Positions 6,318 through 14,163 of a stretch of DNA of 19,881 bases are shown here, piece by piece. A program made the translations under genes and the position numbers. The notes under the pieces were generated by a model. It searched no databases and had not been told where the DNA came from. It saw nothing but the letters and a program-made list of their open reading frames with translations. Each line of letters opens with the position of its first letter. The first letter of the stretch is position 1. Source of the stretch: an uncultured Coprococcus sp. (lineage in GTDB: Bacteria > Bacillota > Clostridia > Lachnospirales > Lachnospiraceae); the NCBI GenBank assembly GCA_900548315.1, contig URJU01000018.1, forward strand, positions 1 to 19,881, in the 5' to 3' direction.

Positions 6318-9227
6318 TTAGAAGATTGCGAGCACTTCCTTGAAGTTGTCCTTATTCTCCTCTATCTTGCTCTCTCCGCCGATGGCACAGATGATTCCTG
6401 AATCCGTAACAGCCTTCACAAGTGGTGCAAGGGCTCTGATGGCATCTCTGTCGGTGGAGAGGATCTTATCACGCTCTCTCTGGATCTGTTCATCTGTAAC
6501 TCCCATAAAGTATCTCGCCATATGGCTTATGCCCTCAGCAACAGGAGTCGTTGGCGCATCTATCTGAGCCATAGTTCCGATGATATACTTAGTCATATCC
6601 CTGTCTGAGCACTCAAAGTTTTCCACGAACTTATATGCATTCTTGAATATGTCATATGTCTCCATGAGGTTCGGATCTCTGTATGAACTCATATAGCATG
6701 TTCCATTCCTGAGAAATGAGCACATGGCGCCATACGCACCGCCCTTCACACGGACATTCTCCCACAGATAACCATATGAGAATATGATCTTGAGAACACT
6801 CAGTGAGCTGTCGTACTTGTATCCTGCATTCTCAAAATTACCTGCTATAGCAACGTACTGAACCTGGCTGGCAGTCTTGAATCCCTCATTCTGAAGATTC
6901 TTCTCAAACGGCTTCACGTCCTTATGTGCTGGTCTTGTGGAAAGCGCTTTACCAAAGTCCGCAAATGACTCCTCAAGCAGATCTGTCACATCCTGATCTC
7001 CTGTATAAGAAACAGTAAGTGCCCCCTTTCTGAGAACCTCTGCAAGGGCATACTGAAGCTTCTCAATGATATTGTCATACTTCTCATCGAAGTGGTCCAC
7101 TATGTCACACAGAAATTCATAATAAGCAATTCCGCATGTCTCATCCGTGAATCTTGCACCCTCATCTATATATGACATGGCTCTGGTGTATGCGGTCACA
7201 TGTCCCGATGCAGCCATGCCATTCTTCATGCTGGACTTCTCCTCCGTCAGGAGTTCCTTCAATCTCTTCCTGTCATCTATCTTTGATGAGAACAGTATCT
7301 CCTTCATAAGCTCTACCGCATATGGAAGTTTCTCATAGAGAGCTTTCATAGATACATAGAAGAACTTCTTGATATCCGTGTCACTGGCATATCCAACCAT
7401 ATCAAACTCTATTCCACCTATATTGCTGTCTATCTCATTTGACAGCTGTCCATAGGTGTGCTTCTCCGTGTCAATATATTTAAACAGGCATGACAGCACA
7501 GCAAGATATGGCACAAGGTCATTATCTATATCATTTATATTGAAATAGAACCTCAGATATCCTATACCGTTTGTAAATATATCGTGGCTTACAACTGAAA
7601 GTCCGCCGATCTCAGATTCAACATTCTTAAGCTTTTCAGCCTCTTTGTCAATGTCATCTATCGACAGAAGTGGAACCTTGGCAAGATCTTCGGCTGATGA
7701 AGGGGTTGCCTGATACTCCTTGAGCGCCTTTGTATCCTCCACGATCTTCTCAAGCTCCTCACGACTGAGTGTAGCCTTGTATGCAGCCAGCTCATCAGCG
7801 ATCTTCTTCTCATTCTCCTGGTCAAGCCCCTTCTTTGGATTCATAGTGAGATACAGACCAAATGTATTGTCAATGAAACATTCCTTTATGATCTGTTCAA
7901 AATAACCATTCTGAAGATCCTCTCTCAGCTCCTTATACACATCATTCATCTCAAAAAACATGAGTGCCTTGGTATCGTCATACAGCCAGCTGTTAAATGC
8001 ATCCAGTCCGTACATAAGTCCCTTAGGAAACCTTCCAAAATTGGCCTCCTTGTGCTTGAACTCAAACTTGTTGATTGCAGCCTCAACCGCATCCTTATCT
8101 ATACCATGGCTGAGTTCTTCAAACGTGTCATCTATTATCTTTATGAATCTGTCCTTATCATTCTTATCCGCGCCTCTTGCTATAATAGAGAATGTGGTCT
8201 GCTGGCATCCATTGTCAAATGAGCTGTAGACCTCCTCGCCTATACCCGCATCAGTCAGAGCTTTCTTCAGGACAGCTCCCGGCGCATCCATGAGCACGTA
8301 CTCAAGTATTTCAAGGGCTGTAACCTTCTTCTTTTCGGTGCTGAGCCCTGTTATCTTGCTGTATGTGAGTATGGAATTGTTCTCCTCCGGATCAGTATCA
8401 GCTATGGAGTACTCCATAGTGATATCCTTCATCTCGTCAAATGGCTTCTGAAGAGGGATCGCTGAATCTATCTCCTTGTAATCGTAATGTGACAGATACT
8501 CCTCATCTATAAATTCCAGCTCCTTCGCCATATCACAGTCACCATACAGATAAATATAACTGTTCGATGGATGATAATATGTCCTGTGGAAATCTCTGAA
8601 TCTCTCAAGGGTGAGTGTAGGTATGGATACCGGATCACCGCCTGAATCATTGCCATATGGAGTGTCCGGCATGAGTAATGACTCTATCTCTCTGTACATA
8701 ATCGACTCAGGACTTGAGTACACACCCTTCATCTCATTGTACACAACTCCGTTGTACTTCAGGTCTCCGTCCACAGAGTCAAGCTCATAGTGCCAGCCCT
8801 CCTGCTTCATGATCTCATCATGTATATAGATATCCGGATAGAACACTGCATCCAGATACACACTCATGATGTTCTCGAAGTCCTTCTGATTGAAGCTCGC
8901 TATAGGATATACCGTCTTATCTGAATAAGTCATGGCGTTCAGGAAGGTGTTCAGAGAACCTTTTGCCAGTTCAACAAATGGATCCTTTACCGGATATTTC
9001 TTTGAACCACAAAGCACTGAGTGCTCAATTATATGCGGTATTCCTGAATCATCATATGGAGGTGTCCTGAAACCTATATTGAATACCTTATTCACATCGT
9101 CATTCTCAATGATAAGGACCCTTGCCTTTGTCTTTATATGCTCCAGCACATAGCCCTTGCCATGTACCTCTGGAAGATCCTTCTCCTCAACTATTCTGTA
9201 AGCCTTTACATCCTTGATATTTCCCAA
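6318..9227 (-). CDS. M16C metallopeptidase (presequence protease / PreP-like)
   Basis: This is a large zinc peptidase of the insulinase family, M16C subgroup, whose characterised members (PreP, Cym1, falcilysin) enclose and degrade short unstructured peptides. The inverted zinc motif H65-I-I-E68-H69 is followed 96 residues later by E165 in GVVYNEMKG, the same spacing as in plant PreP. The middle and C-terminal halves carry the M16C-associated and inactive M16 domains (for example RVKGGAYGAMCSFLRNG). There is no signal peptide, so it is predicted to be cytoplasmic. I place the start at TTG 9227, giving 969 residues. GGAG lies eight bases upstream of this TTG, whereas the ATG at 9335 has no site and would overlap cdd. 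It is followed by era. Confidence 0.92.
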   Translation of the reverse strand: MGNIKDVKAYRIVEEKDLPEVHGKGYVLEHIKTKARVLIIENDDVNKVFNIGFRTPPYDDSGIPHIIEHSVLCGSKKYPVKDPFVELAKGSLNTFLNAMTYSDKTVYPIASFNQKDFENIMSVYLDAVFYPDIYIHDEIMKQEGWHYELDSVDGDLKYNGVVYNEMKGVYSSPESIMYREIESLLMPDTPYGNDSGGDPVSIPTLTLERFRDFHRTYYHPSNSYIYLYGDCDMAKELEFIDEEYLSHYDYKEIDSAIPLQKPFDEMKDITMEYSIADTDPEENNSILTYSKITGLSTEKKKVTALEILEYVLMDAPGAVLKKALTDAGIGEEVYSSFDNGCQQTTFSIIARGADKNDKDRFIKIIDDTFEELSHGIDKDAVEAAINKFEFKHKEANFGRFPKGLMYGLDAFNSWLYDDTKALMFFEMNDVYKELREDLQNGYFEQIIKECFIDNTFGLYLTMNPKKGLDQENEKKIADELAAYKATLSREELEKIVEDTKALKEYQATPSSAEDLAKVPLLSIDDIDKEAEKLKNVESEIGGLSVVSHDIFTNGIGYLRFYFNINDIDNDLVPYLAVLSCLFKYIDTEKHTYGQLSNEIDSNIGGIEFDMVGYASDTDIKKFFYVSMKALYEKLPYAVELMKEILFSSKIDDRKRLKELLTEEKSSMKNGMAASGHVTAYTRAMSYIDEGARFTDETCGIAYYEFLCDIVDHFDEKYDNIIEKLQYALAEVLRKGALTVSYTGDQDVTDLLEESFADFGKALSTRPAHKDVKPFEKNLQNEGFKTASQVQYVAIAGNFENAGYKYDSSLSVLKIIFSYGYLWENVRVKGGAYGAMCSFLRNGTCYMSSYRDPNLMETYDIFKNAYKFVENFECSDRDMTKYIIGTMAQIDAPTTPVAEGISHMARYFMGVTDEQIQRERDKILSTDRDAIRALAPLVKAVTDSGIICAIGGESKIEENKDNFKEVLAIF

Positions 9228-9247
9228 TTCATGTTCTCCTTCTATAT

Positions 9248-9275
9248 TTTTTATTGTCCTTTTATATATTGCCAA
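9248..9275 (-). promoter_or_regulatory. Weak candidate promoter for the M16C peptidase gene
   Basis: TTGGCA (9270-9275) and TAAAAA (9248-9253) are 16 bases apart on the minus strand, about 20 bases before the proposed TTG start. The -35 box is good and the -10 box is poor. Read-through from cdd, 85 bases upstream, is an alternative. Confidence 0.3.
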
Positions 9276-9312
9276 ACAGCTTATCTGACCATTGTTGTAA
9301 CAGACTATTTCG

Positions 9313-9816
9313 CTATTCCATCTGTCCGGCACCAAACGAAGCCGGAAGGAACTCTGACAATCTTCTCATGTCGTAATCATCCTCTGAACGTGCTGCGATA
9401 ACATACATATCCGCAGAAAATTCCGAGAGCACCTGTCTGCATATCCCACATGGATATGTTATTCCATTTATCCCTGTACTATTCAGGCCACCGACAATAG
9501 CAATCGCTTTGAAATCTTTATAGCCACTACTCACTGCATTACACACCGCTGCACGTTCTGCGCATATAGTTGCACCATACGAGGAATTTTCTATATTACA
9601 GCCCGTGAACACTCTGTATTCATCCGCATTTCTATCGTGACTGTCTGTCTCTCCGCCAACGACTTCAGTTGCATCCGAAGAATTCTCCCGGCCCGCCAGG
9701 AGTGCTGCCCCAACCTTAAACTGTGAGTACCTGGCATATGCCATATCTCTCGCCTCTACCGCTTTCACAATAAGACGCCTGATGTCTGTATCTTCAATAA
9801 TATAATCACTCTCCAT
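9313..9816 (-). CDS. cdd: Cytidine deaminase, with an unusual insertion
   Basis: It deaminates cytidine and deoxycytidine to uridine and deoxyuridine in pyrimidine salvage, in the cytoplasm. The homotetrameric short type is recognised from YSQFKVGAALL (31-40), TGCNIENSSYGATICAERAA (71-90) with zinc ligand C85 and catalytic E87, and PCGICRQ (122-128) with zinc ligands C123 and C126. It ends in LPASFG, like other family members. It has 167 residues where the short type usually has about 130. The excess is mainly a polar, acidic segment at about residues 43-66, between the strand ending VGAALLA and the strand RVFTGCNIEN, where the family normally has a short turn. The ATG at 9816 has GGAGG nine bases upstream. 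Confidence 0.92.
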   Translation of the reverse strand: MESDYIIEDTDIRRLIVKAVEARDMAYARYSQFKVGAALLAGRENSSDATEVVGGETDSHDRNADEYRVFTGCNIENSSYGATICAERAAVCNAVSSGYKDFKAIAIVGGLNSTGINGITYPCGICRQVLSEFSADMYVIAARSEDDYDMRRLSEFLPASFGAGQME

Positions 9817-9858
9817 AATACAGGACCTCCTTTCTGATACCTTCTACACACTTCCATA

Positions 9859-9888
9859 ATAATAACACTAATCCACCTTTAGATTCAA
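9859..9888 (-). promoter_or_regulatory. Predicted cdd promoter
   Basis: TTGAAT (9883-9888) and TATTAT (9859-9864) are separated by 18 bases on the minus strand, roughly 45 bases upstream of the cdd ATG. This is a consensus match only. Confidence 0.4.
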
Positions 9889-9940
9889 TCACCCACACAG
9901 TATTAAACGTTCAAATATTATCAGCTTGGCGCACATAACA

Positions 9941-9968
9941 AGAGGCCGCCCTAAGTCCGGCGGCCTCT
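9941..9968. terminator. GC-rich hairpin after the DUF4190 gene
   Basis: AGAGGCCGCC (9941-9950) pairs perfectly with GGCGGCCTCT (9959-9968) over an eight-base loop. It lies 33 bases beyond the DUF4190 stop codon. Neither side has a proper T tract, so it is either a non-canonical terminator or an mRNA-end stabilising structure. Confidence 0.55.
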
Positions 9969-10001
9969 CGATCACTTCTCTTTATTCAATTCATTACATT
10001 T

Positions 10002-10655
10002 TTAATAGCTTCCTGACTGTATCTGTCTGAGTATTTCGTCCACCATATCCTGATATGTGTCCGATGTAAGAACCAGGATAATACAGAACACCAGGAACAC
10101 AAGTGCTATTGCGCTCATTATAATACCTGCGATAGCCATTCCCTTGCCAGGCTTCTTATTCTTAAGACTGATTATACCTGTGATTATACCTGCAATAGCT
10201 GAAGCAATTCCAACATACGTAATACAGCATCCAAATGTAAGAGAAAAGATACCAAGCACCATAGATGCTATGGATACGCCTTTGCTCTCCTGTGGCTGCA
10301 TATTATTCTGTGGATATGCCGGACCTCCGCCCATATTCATGTCCTGGTTAGCATAATTCTGTCCGTATGGATCTCCCGGCTGTCCGTAGCCCTGACCATA
10401 CTGACCATAGCCCTGTCCGTACTGGCCACCTGGCTGGCCATAATTCTGTCCATACTGACCGCCTGGCTGACCATAATTCTGATCATACTGTCCACCTGGC
10501 TGACCATAATTCTGTCCATACTGGCCGTCTGACTGACCATAGTTCTGGTCGTTCTGTCCATACTGAGGCGCACCGGCATATGGATTCTGCTGTCCCGCCT
10601 GTCCGTTGTCTTCTGTTGGCTGATAGCCGCCAAAGCTGTTGTTATCTTCTCCCAT
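10002..10655 (-). CDS. DUF4190 membrane protein with Gly/Gln/Tyr repeat domain
   Basis: The 217-residue protein is of unknown function. Residues 1-125 are low-complexity and rich in G, Q, N and Y, with three consecutive 11-residue units of the form GQYGQNYGQPG (44-76) inside a wider repetitive stretch (32-101). Two hydrophobic segments follow (about 127-165 and 172-196), separated by LKNKKPGKG. This matches the DUF4190 two-helix pattern, with a short polar C-terminal tail. The start is placed at ATG 10655, after AAAGGCAGGAAGAG. ATG 10694 is an alternative. The ATG at 10754 lies in the -35 box of the predicted promoter and is excluded. Such proteins are common in Lachnospiraceae. A function in the envelope or in scaffolding is only a guess. 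Confidence 0.8.
   Translation of the reverse strand: MGEDNNSFGGYQPTEDNGQAGQQNPYAGAPQYGQNDQNYGQSDGQYGQNYGQPGGQYDQNYGQPGGQYGQNYGQPGGQYGQGYGQYGQGYGQPGDPYGQNYANQDMNMGGGPAYPQNNMQPQESKGVSIASMVLGIFSLTFGCCITYVGIASAIAGIITGIISLKNKKPGKGMAIAGIIMSAIALVFLVFCIILVLTSDTYQDMVDEILRQIQSGSY
10428..10526 (-). repeat. Three tandem 33-base coding repeats
   Basis: Three in-frame copies of a 33-base unit encode GQYGQNYGQPG, with one Asp for Gly change in the middle copy. Degenerate half-units continue on both sides (10353-10562). The copy number is likely to vary between strains. Confidence 0.85.
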
Positions 10656-10725
10656 CTCTTCCTGCCTTTCATTTATAACTTTCTTATAACCCATACTTTC
10701 CCTTAGTCGAAAAATATCTATTTTG

Positions 10726-10754
10726 ATTATCTCACACATGCCAATTAGTGTCAA
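10726..10754 (-). promoter_or_regulatory. Strong predicted promoter of the DUF4190 gene
   Basis: A perfect TTGACA (10749-10754) and GATAAT (10726-10731) are separated by 17 bases on the minus strand. Transcription would start near 10719, upstream of both plausible start codons (10694 and 10655). Confidence 0.7.
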
Positions 10755-10764
10755 TTAACCTACA

Positions 10765-10818
10765 CAAAAAAAGAAACACATCACCCAATTACGAATGATG
10801 TGATCCTTTTTTTATCTT
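10765..10818. terminator. groEL terminator, usable from both sides
   Basis: CACATCA (10777-10783) pairs with TGATGTG (10796-10802) around a 12-base loop. An A-rich tract on the left and a T-rich tract on the right give U tracts for either strand. It lies about 60 bases past the groEL stop and just upstream of the DUF4190 promoter, so it insulates the two genes. Confidence 0.75.
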
Positions 10819-10860
10819 AGTCTTTGCATTTTACTGCGAAATCGTGTCTGACTCTATTCC

Positions 10861-12492
10861 TTAGAATCCCATTCCGCCGCCCATACCAGCACCTCCTGCT
10901 GGCATAGCCGGAGCATCTTCCTTTATATCAGCAACTACTGACTCTGTTGTAAGCATAGTAGATGCAACTGATGTAGCGTTCTGGAGAGCACTTCTTGTAA
11001 CCTTGACAGGATCAATGATTCCTGCCTCGATCATGTTGACATATGTCTCATTGTAAGCATCAAAGCCTACACCAACCTCAGACTCCTTGATCTTGTTGAT
11101 GATAACTGATCCCTCAAGTCCTGCATTTGCTGCGATATGGAACAGTGGAGCCTCCATAGCCTTGAGAACTACCTTTGCACCTGTCTTCTCATCGCCCTCA
11201 AGATCCTTTACAAGCTCAGCAACCTTCTTTGCAGCGTGGATGTATGCTGAACCACCACCTGAGATGATTCCTTCCTCAACTGCTGCCCTTGTAGCATTGA
11301 GAGCATCCTCCATACGAAGCTTAGCTTCCTTCATCTCTGTCTCTGTAGCTGCACCAACTCTGATAACCGCAACACCACCGGCAAGCTTTGCAAGTCTCTC
11401 CTGGAGTTTCTCCTTGTCGAACTCTGATGTTGTCTCTTCAAGCTGAGCCTTGATGACATTTACTCGGCCTGCGATATCTTCCTTAGCACCCATACCATCA
11501 ACGATGACTGTGTTCTCCTTTGTGATCTTAGCACTCTTTGCACGGCCAAGGTCATCAAGTGTTGCATCTTTAAGCTCATATCCAAGCTCCTCTGAGATAA
11601 CCTTACCACCTGTGAGAATTGCTATATCCTGGAGCATATCCTTTCTTCTGTCGCCATAGCCAGGAGCCTTTACAGCTACTACCTGGAATGTACCACGCAG
11701 CTTGTTGACGATAAGTGTTGTGAGAGCCTCACCCTCGATATCCTCAGCGATGATCAGCAGCTTTGAACCGCTCTGAACGATCTGCTCAAGAAGTGGAAGG
11801 ATCTCCTGGATATTTGAAATCTTCTTATCTGTTATCAGAATATATGGGTTATCAAGCTCTGCAACCATCTTCTCCATATCTGTTGCCATGTAAGCTGAAA
11901 TATAACCTCTATCGAACTGCATACCTTCTACAAGGTCGAGCTCTGTCTTCATTGACTTTGACTCTTCAATTGTGATGACTCCATCTTTTGACACTTTCTC
12001 CATAGCGTCAGCAACCATCTGTCCAACCTCATCGTCACCAGCTGAGATAGATGCAACTCTTGCGATCTGATCCTTTCCGCTGATAGTCTCACTCATATCA
12101 AGAATAGCCTCAACTGCCTTATCGCAGGCCTTCTTCATTCCCTTTCTGAGAACGATTGGGTTAGCGCCGGCTGCCAGATTCTTCATTCCTTCGTTGATCA
12201 TAGCCTGTGCAAGAACTGTAGCTGTTGTTGTACCATCACCTGCAACATCATTTGTCTTTGTGGCAACTTCCTTGACGATCTGAGCACCCATGTTCTCAAA
12301 TGCATCCTCAAGCTCGATATCCTTTGCTATAGTAACACCATCATTTGTGATGAGTGGTGAACCGTATGACTTTGCAAGTACTACGTTTCTTCCTTTAGGT
12401 CCAAGTGTAACTCTTACTGTATCTGCTAACTGATTAACTCCTGCCTCAAGTGCCTTTCTAGCCTCGGCACCGTACTTAATTTCCTTTGCCAT
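10861..12492 (-). CDS. groL: Chaperonin GroEL (Hsp60)
   Basis: This is the 60-kDa ATP-dependent chaperonin, which forms a double seven-fold ring and folds cytoplasmic proteins with GroES. The 543-residue protein has TLGPKGRNVVL and GDGTTTATVLAQ in the equatorial ATP-binding domain. The apical-domain region has ILTGGKVISEELG. It ends in the usual Gly/Met-rich tail (GGMGF). The length is standard. The ATG at 12492 has GGAGG nine bases upstream. It follows groES by 116 bases on the same strand and shares its CIRCE-controlled promoter. Confidence 0.98.
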   Translation of the reverse strand: MAKEIKYGAEARKALEAGVNQLADTVRVTLGPKGRNVVLAKSYGSPLITNDGVTIAKDIELEDAFENMGAQIVKEVATKTNDVAGDGTTTATVLAQAMINEGMKNLAAGANPIVLRKGMKKACDKAVEAILDMSETISGKDQIARVASISAGDDEVGQMVADAMEKVSKDGVITIEESKSMKTELDLVEGMQFDRGYISAYMATDMEKMVAELDNPYILITDKKISNIQEILPLLEQIVQSGSKLLIIAEDIEGEALTTLIVNKLRGTFQVVAVKAPGYGDRRKDMLQDIAILTGGKVISEELGYELKDATLDDLGRAKSAKITKENTVIVDGMGAKEDIAGRVNVIKAQLEETTSEFDKEKLQERLAKLAGGVAVIRVGAATETEMKEAKLRMEDALNATRAAVEEGIISGGGSAYIHAAKKVAELVKDLEGDEKTGAKVVLKAMEAPLFHIAANAGLEGSVIINKIKESEVGVGFDAYNETYVNMIEAGIIDPVKVTRSALQNATSVASTMLTTESVVADIKEDAPAMPAGGAGMGGGMGF

Positions 12493-12608
12493 TTCTGTCT
12501 ACCTCCATATCTTAATCTGTCTTTTTCTGTCTTATTATTTATGCGTCTAAAAATACATCACAATATATATTGTCTATTATCCGTATATCGCCTCAATATC
12601 AAAAATGA

Positions 12609-12896
12609 TTATTTCTCAACGATTGCAAGAATGCTGTCCTGCTTGATAACTATGTACTCCTCATCGTCAAGCTTAACCTCTGAGCCTGCGAACTTCTGAT
12701 ATATTACAGTATCTCCAACCTTAACATCCATAGGAACAAGCTTGCCATCCACAACTGCTCCAGGACCAACTTCTATAACCTCTGCATACTGTGGCTTTTC
12801 CTTTGCCTGACCTGGCAAAACTATTCCTGACTTTGTTGTCTCCTCTGCTACTGACTGCTTTAATACTACTCTGTCTCCAAGTGGTCTTAACTTCAT
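12609..12896 (-). CDS. groS: Co-chaperonin GroES (Hsp10)
   Basis: This heptameric lid closes the GroEL cavity. The 95-residue protein begins MKLRPLGDRVVLK, has the mobile-loop region around ETTKSGIVLPGQAKEKPQ and ends in KQDSILAIVE. The start is ATG 12896, with GGAGG just upstream. The in-frame ATG at 12956 lies inside the CIRCE operator and is rejected. It is the first gene of a two-gene groES-groEL operon, so heat-shock control by HrcA is expected. Confidence 0.97.
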   Translation of the reverse strand: MKLRPLGDRVVLKQSVAEETTKSGIVLPGQAKEKPQYAEVIEVGPGAVVDGKLVPMDVKVGDTVIYQKFAGSEVKLDDEEYIVIKQDSILAIVEK

Positions 12897-12945
12897 GATA
12901 TATACCTCCTGATTTATTATTTCTAATTTTTTCTCGCTTTCGTTT

Positions 12946-12972
12946 TTAGCACTCAATTTATGTGAGTGCTAA
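12946..12972. promoter_or_regulatory. CIRCE operator (HrcA binding site)
   Basis: A perfect inverted repeat TTAGCACTC-N9-GAGTGCTAA lies about 50 bases upstream of the groES start. This is the consensus CIRCE element bound by the HrcA repressor, which controls class I heat-shock genes in Firmicutes. hrcA itself is not in the window. Confidence 0.98.
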
Positions 12973-12983
12973 CACTGTTTTAT

Positions 12984-13011
12984 ATTCTATCCATTTCCAC
13001 AAAAAAATCAA
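12984..13011 (-). promoter_or_regulatory. Predicted groESL promoter
   Basis: TTGATT (13006-13011) and TAGAAT (12984-12989) are separated by 16 bases on the minus strand, just upstream of the CIRCE element. The predicted start point therefore falls next to the operator, as is usual for HrcA-repressed promoters. Confidence 0.6.
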
Positions 13012-13069
13012 CCCTTATTTTCTAAAAAATATATAAAAAGATGACTTTCTCAAACCAATATCATACATA

Positions 13070-13963
13070 CTACTTAAACAGTGTTGTCCTTGCATAGTCA
13101 AACAGATACTGCTGTGCATATCCTCCGATATCTCCGAATTTCTTCACCGCAAATGCCTCTATGTCCGTTTTCTTTGTATCTTTTCCATCAAAATACATCT
13201 GCTCCATTATCCTCTTCATCCACACATCCACAGGAAACGCTTCCCGTCTGCCAAGTCCAAACAACAGAACGCAGTTTGCAACCTTTTCCCCAACGCCCTT
13301 TATCGTCATTAGCAGTTCCCTTGCCTGTGCTATGTCCAAAGAATCCAGTTTATCCTTCGTCACAGTGCCTGAATATACCGCCTCCGTGGCGTTTTTGATA
13401 TATGGTGCCCGAAATCCAACTTTGCACTCCCTGAGTTCATCCTCTGTGACATCGTGAAGTATCTTCACATCTGGGAACACGTAAAATGCCTCACCATTAT
13501 ATCCTATGATTTCATCACCAAATCTATGCGATATATTTTTTACGCACTGCTTAATCTGCGGTATATTCTTATTCTGTGATATGATAAATGATATAAGTGT
13601 CTCAAAAAAATCCTGGTTTAATATGCGGATTCCGTTCTTCTCATCAACAGCCGTCTTTAACGCACCGTCGGCTTTTATAACTCTCTCTTTGATGAATCCA
13701 TAGTCATTGTCCATATCAAGATAAGATTTCCATATTTCTTCATAATCCTCCATAGATGAACCATATATCCTGAGCGTCTTGTCTGTCTGCTCCATCTTCA
13801 CGGCTCTGCCGAATGCCACGACTTCATACACTTCTTCGTCAAGCTTGTCAAAATGAAAACACTGGCCACATTCAAGTATCTGAGAGAGCATAAAATCATT
13901 CACGCCGTCGACCGTTACTATATTATTTTCACAACTTACATTCATCTTCTGTACACCTGCCAT
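13070..13963 (-). CDS. ogg: 8-oxoguanine DNA glycosylase / AP lyase (OGG1 family)
   Basis: This bifunctional base-excision repair enzyme removes 8-oxoguanine opposite cytosine and nicks the abasic site. The 297-residue protein has an OGG1-type N-terminal domain (ILECGQCFHF, about 29-38) and SFIISQNKNIPQIK (125-138). Its helix-hairpin-helix is followed by the GPD region KGVGEKVANCVLLFGLGRRE...FPVDVWMKRI. By alignment with human OGG1, K227 is the catalytic Schiff-base lysine and D246 the catalytic aspartate, and both are present. The ATG at 13963 has GGAGA eight bases upstream. It is transcribed away from the DUF6062-like gene. There is no obvious terminator before the groESL promoter, so read-through into groESL is possible. 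Confidence 0.93.
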   Translation of the reverse strand: MAGVQKMNVSCENNIVTVDGVNDFMLSQILECGQCFHFDKLDEEVYEVVAFGRAVKMEQTDKTLRIYGSSMEDYEEIWKSYLDMDNDYGFIKERVIKADGALKTAVDEKNGIRILNQDFFETLISFIISQNKNIPQIKQCVKNISHRFGDEIIGYNGEAFYVFPDVKILHDVTEDELRECKVGFRAPYIKNATEAVYSGTVTKDKLDSLDIAQARELLMTIKGVGEKVANCVLLFGLGRREAFPVDVWMKRIMEQMYFDGKDTKKTDIEAFAVKKFGDIGGYAQQYLFDYARTTLFK

Positions 13964-14083
13964 TTTCTGTATCTCCTATCTCACGCGTTACACCACATCT
14001 TCATCCGCTTTATGAATATCGCGCATCATCTGTCTTGTAATACTTCTTTGCAAATTGCCCTTATAAAACATACCAGACTATTG

Positions 14084-14089
14084 TATAAT
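14084..14089 (+). promoter_or_regulatory. Candidate -10 box for the DUF6062-like gene
   Basis: A perfect TATAAT lies 75 bases upstream of the ATG at 14164. No good -35 box is found at the right distance (TTATAA at 17 bases is the best), so the promoter is uncertain. Confidence 0.35.
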
Positions 14090-14163
14090 ACACGTATATT
14101 ATTTTCAACGTCACTTACAGTGAGCGGAAATAATTACCTATATTTAAATCCACGGGAGGACTT

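Noticed and set aside
10428..10526. CRISPR-like array
   Set aside because: The 33-base units are directly adjacent with no spacers, stay in frame and encode a low-complexity peptide.
10057..10678. Plus-strand open frames opposite the DUF4190 gene
   Set aside because: They are shadows created by the repeat units. There is no start signal, and the strong promoter is on the minus strand.
12897..12956. Twenty-residue N-terminal extension of GroES
   Set aside because: The ATG at 12956 lies inside the CIRCE operator, and the family begins at MKLRPLGDR with its own GGAGG.
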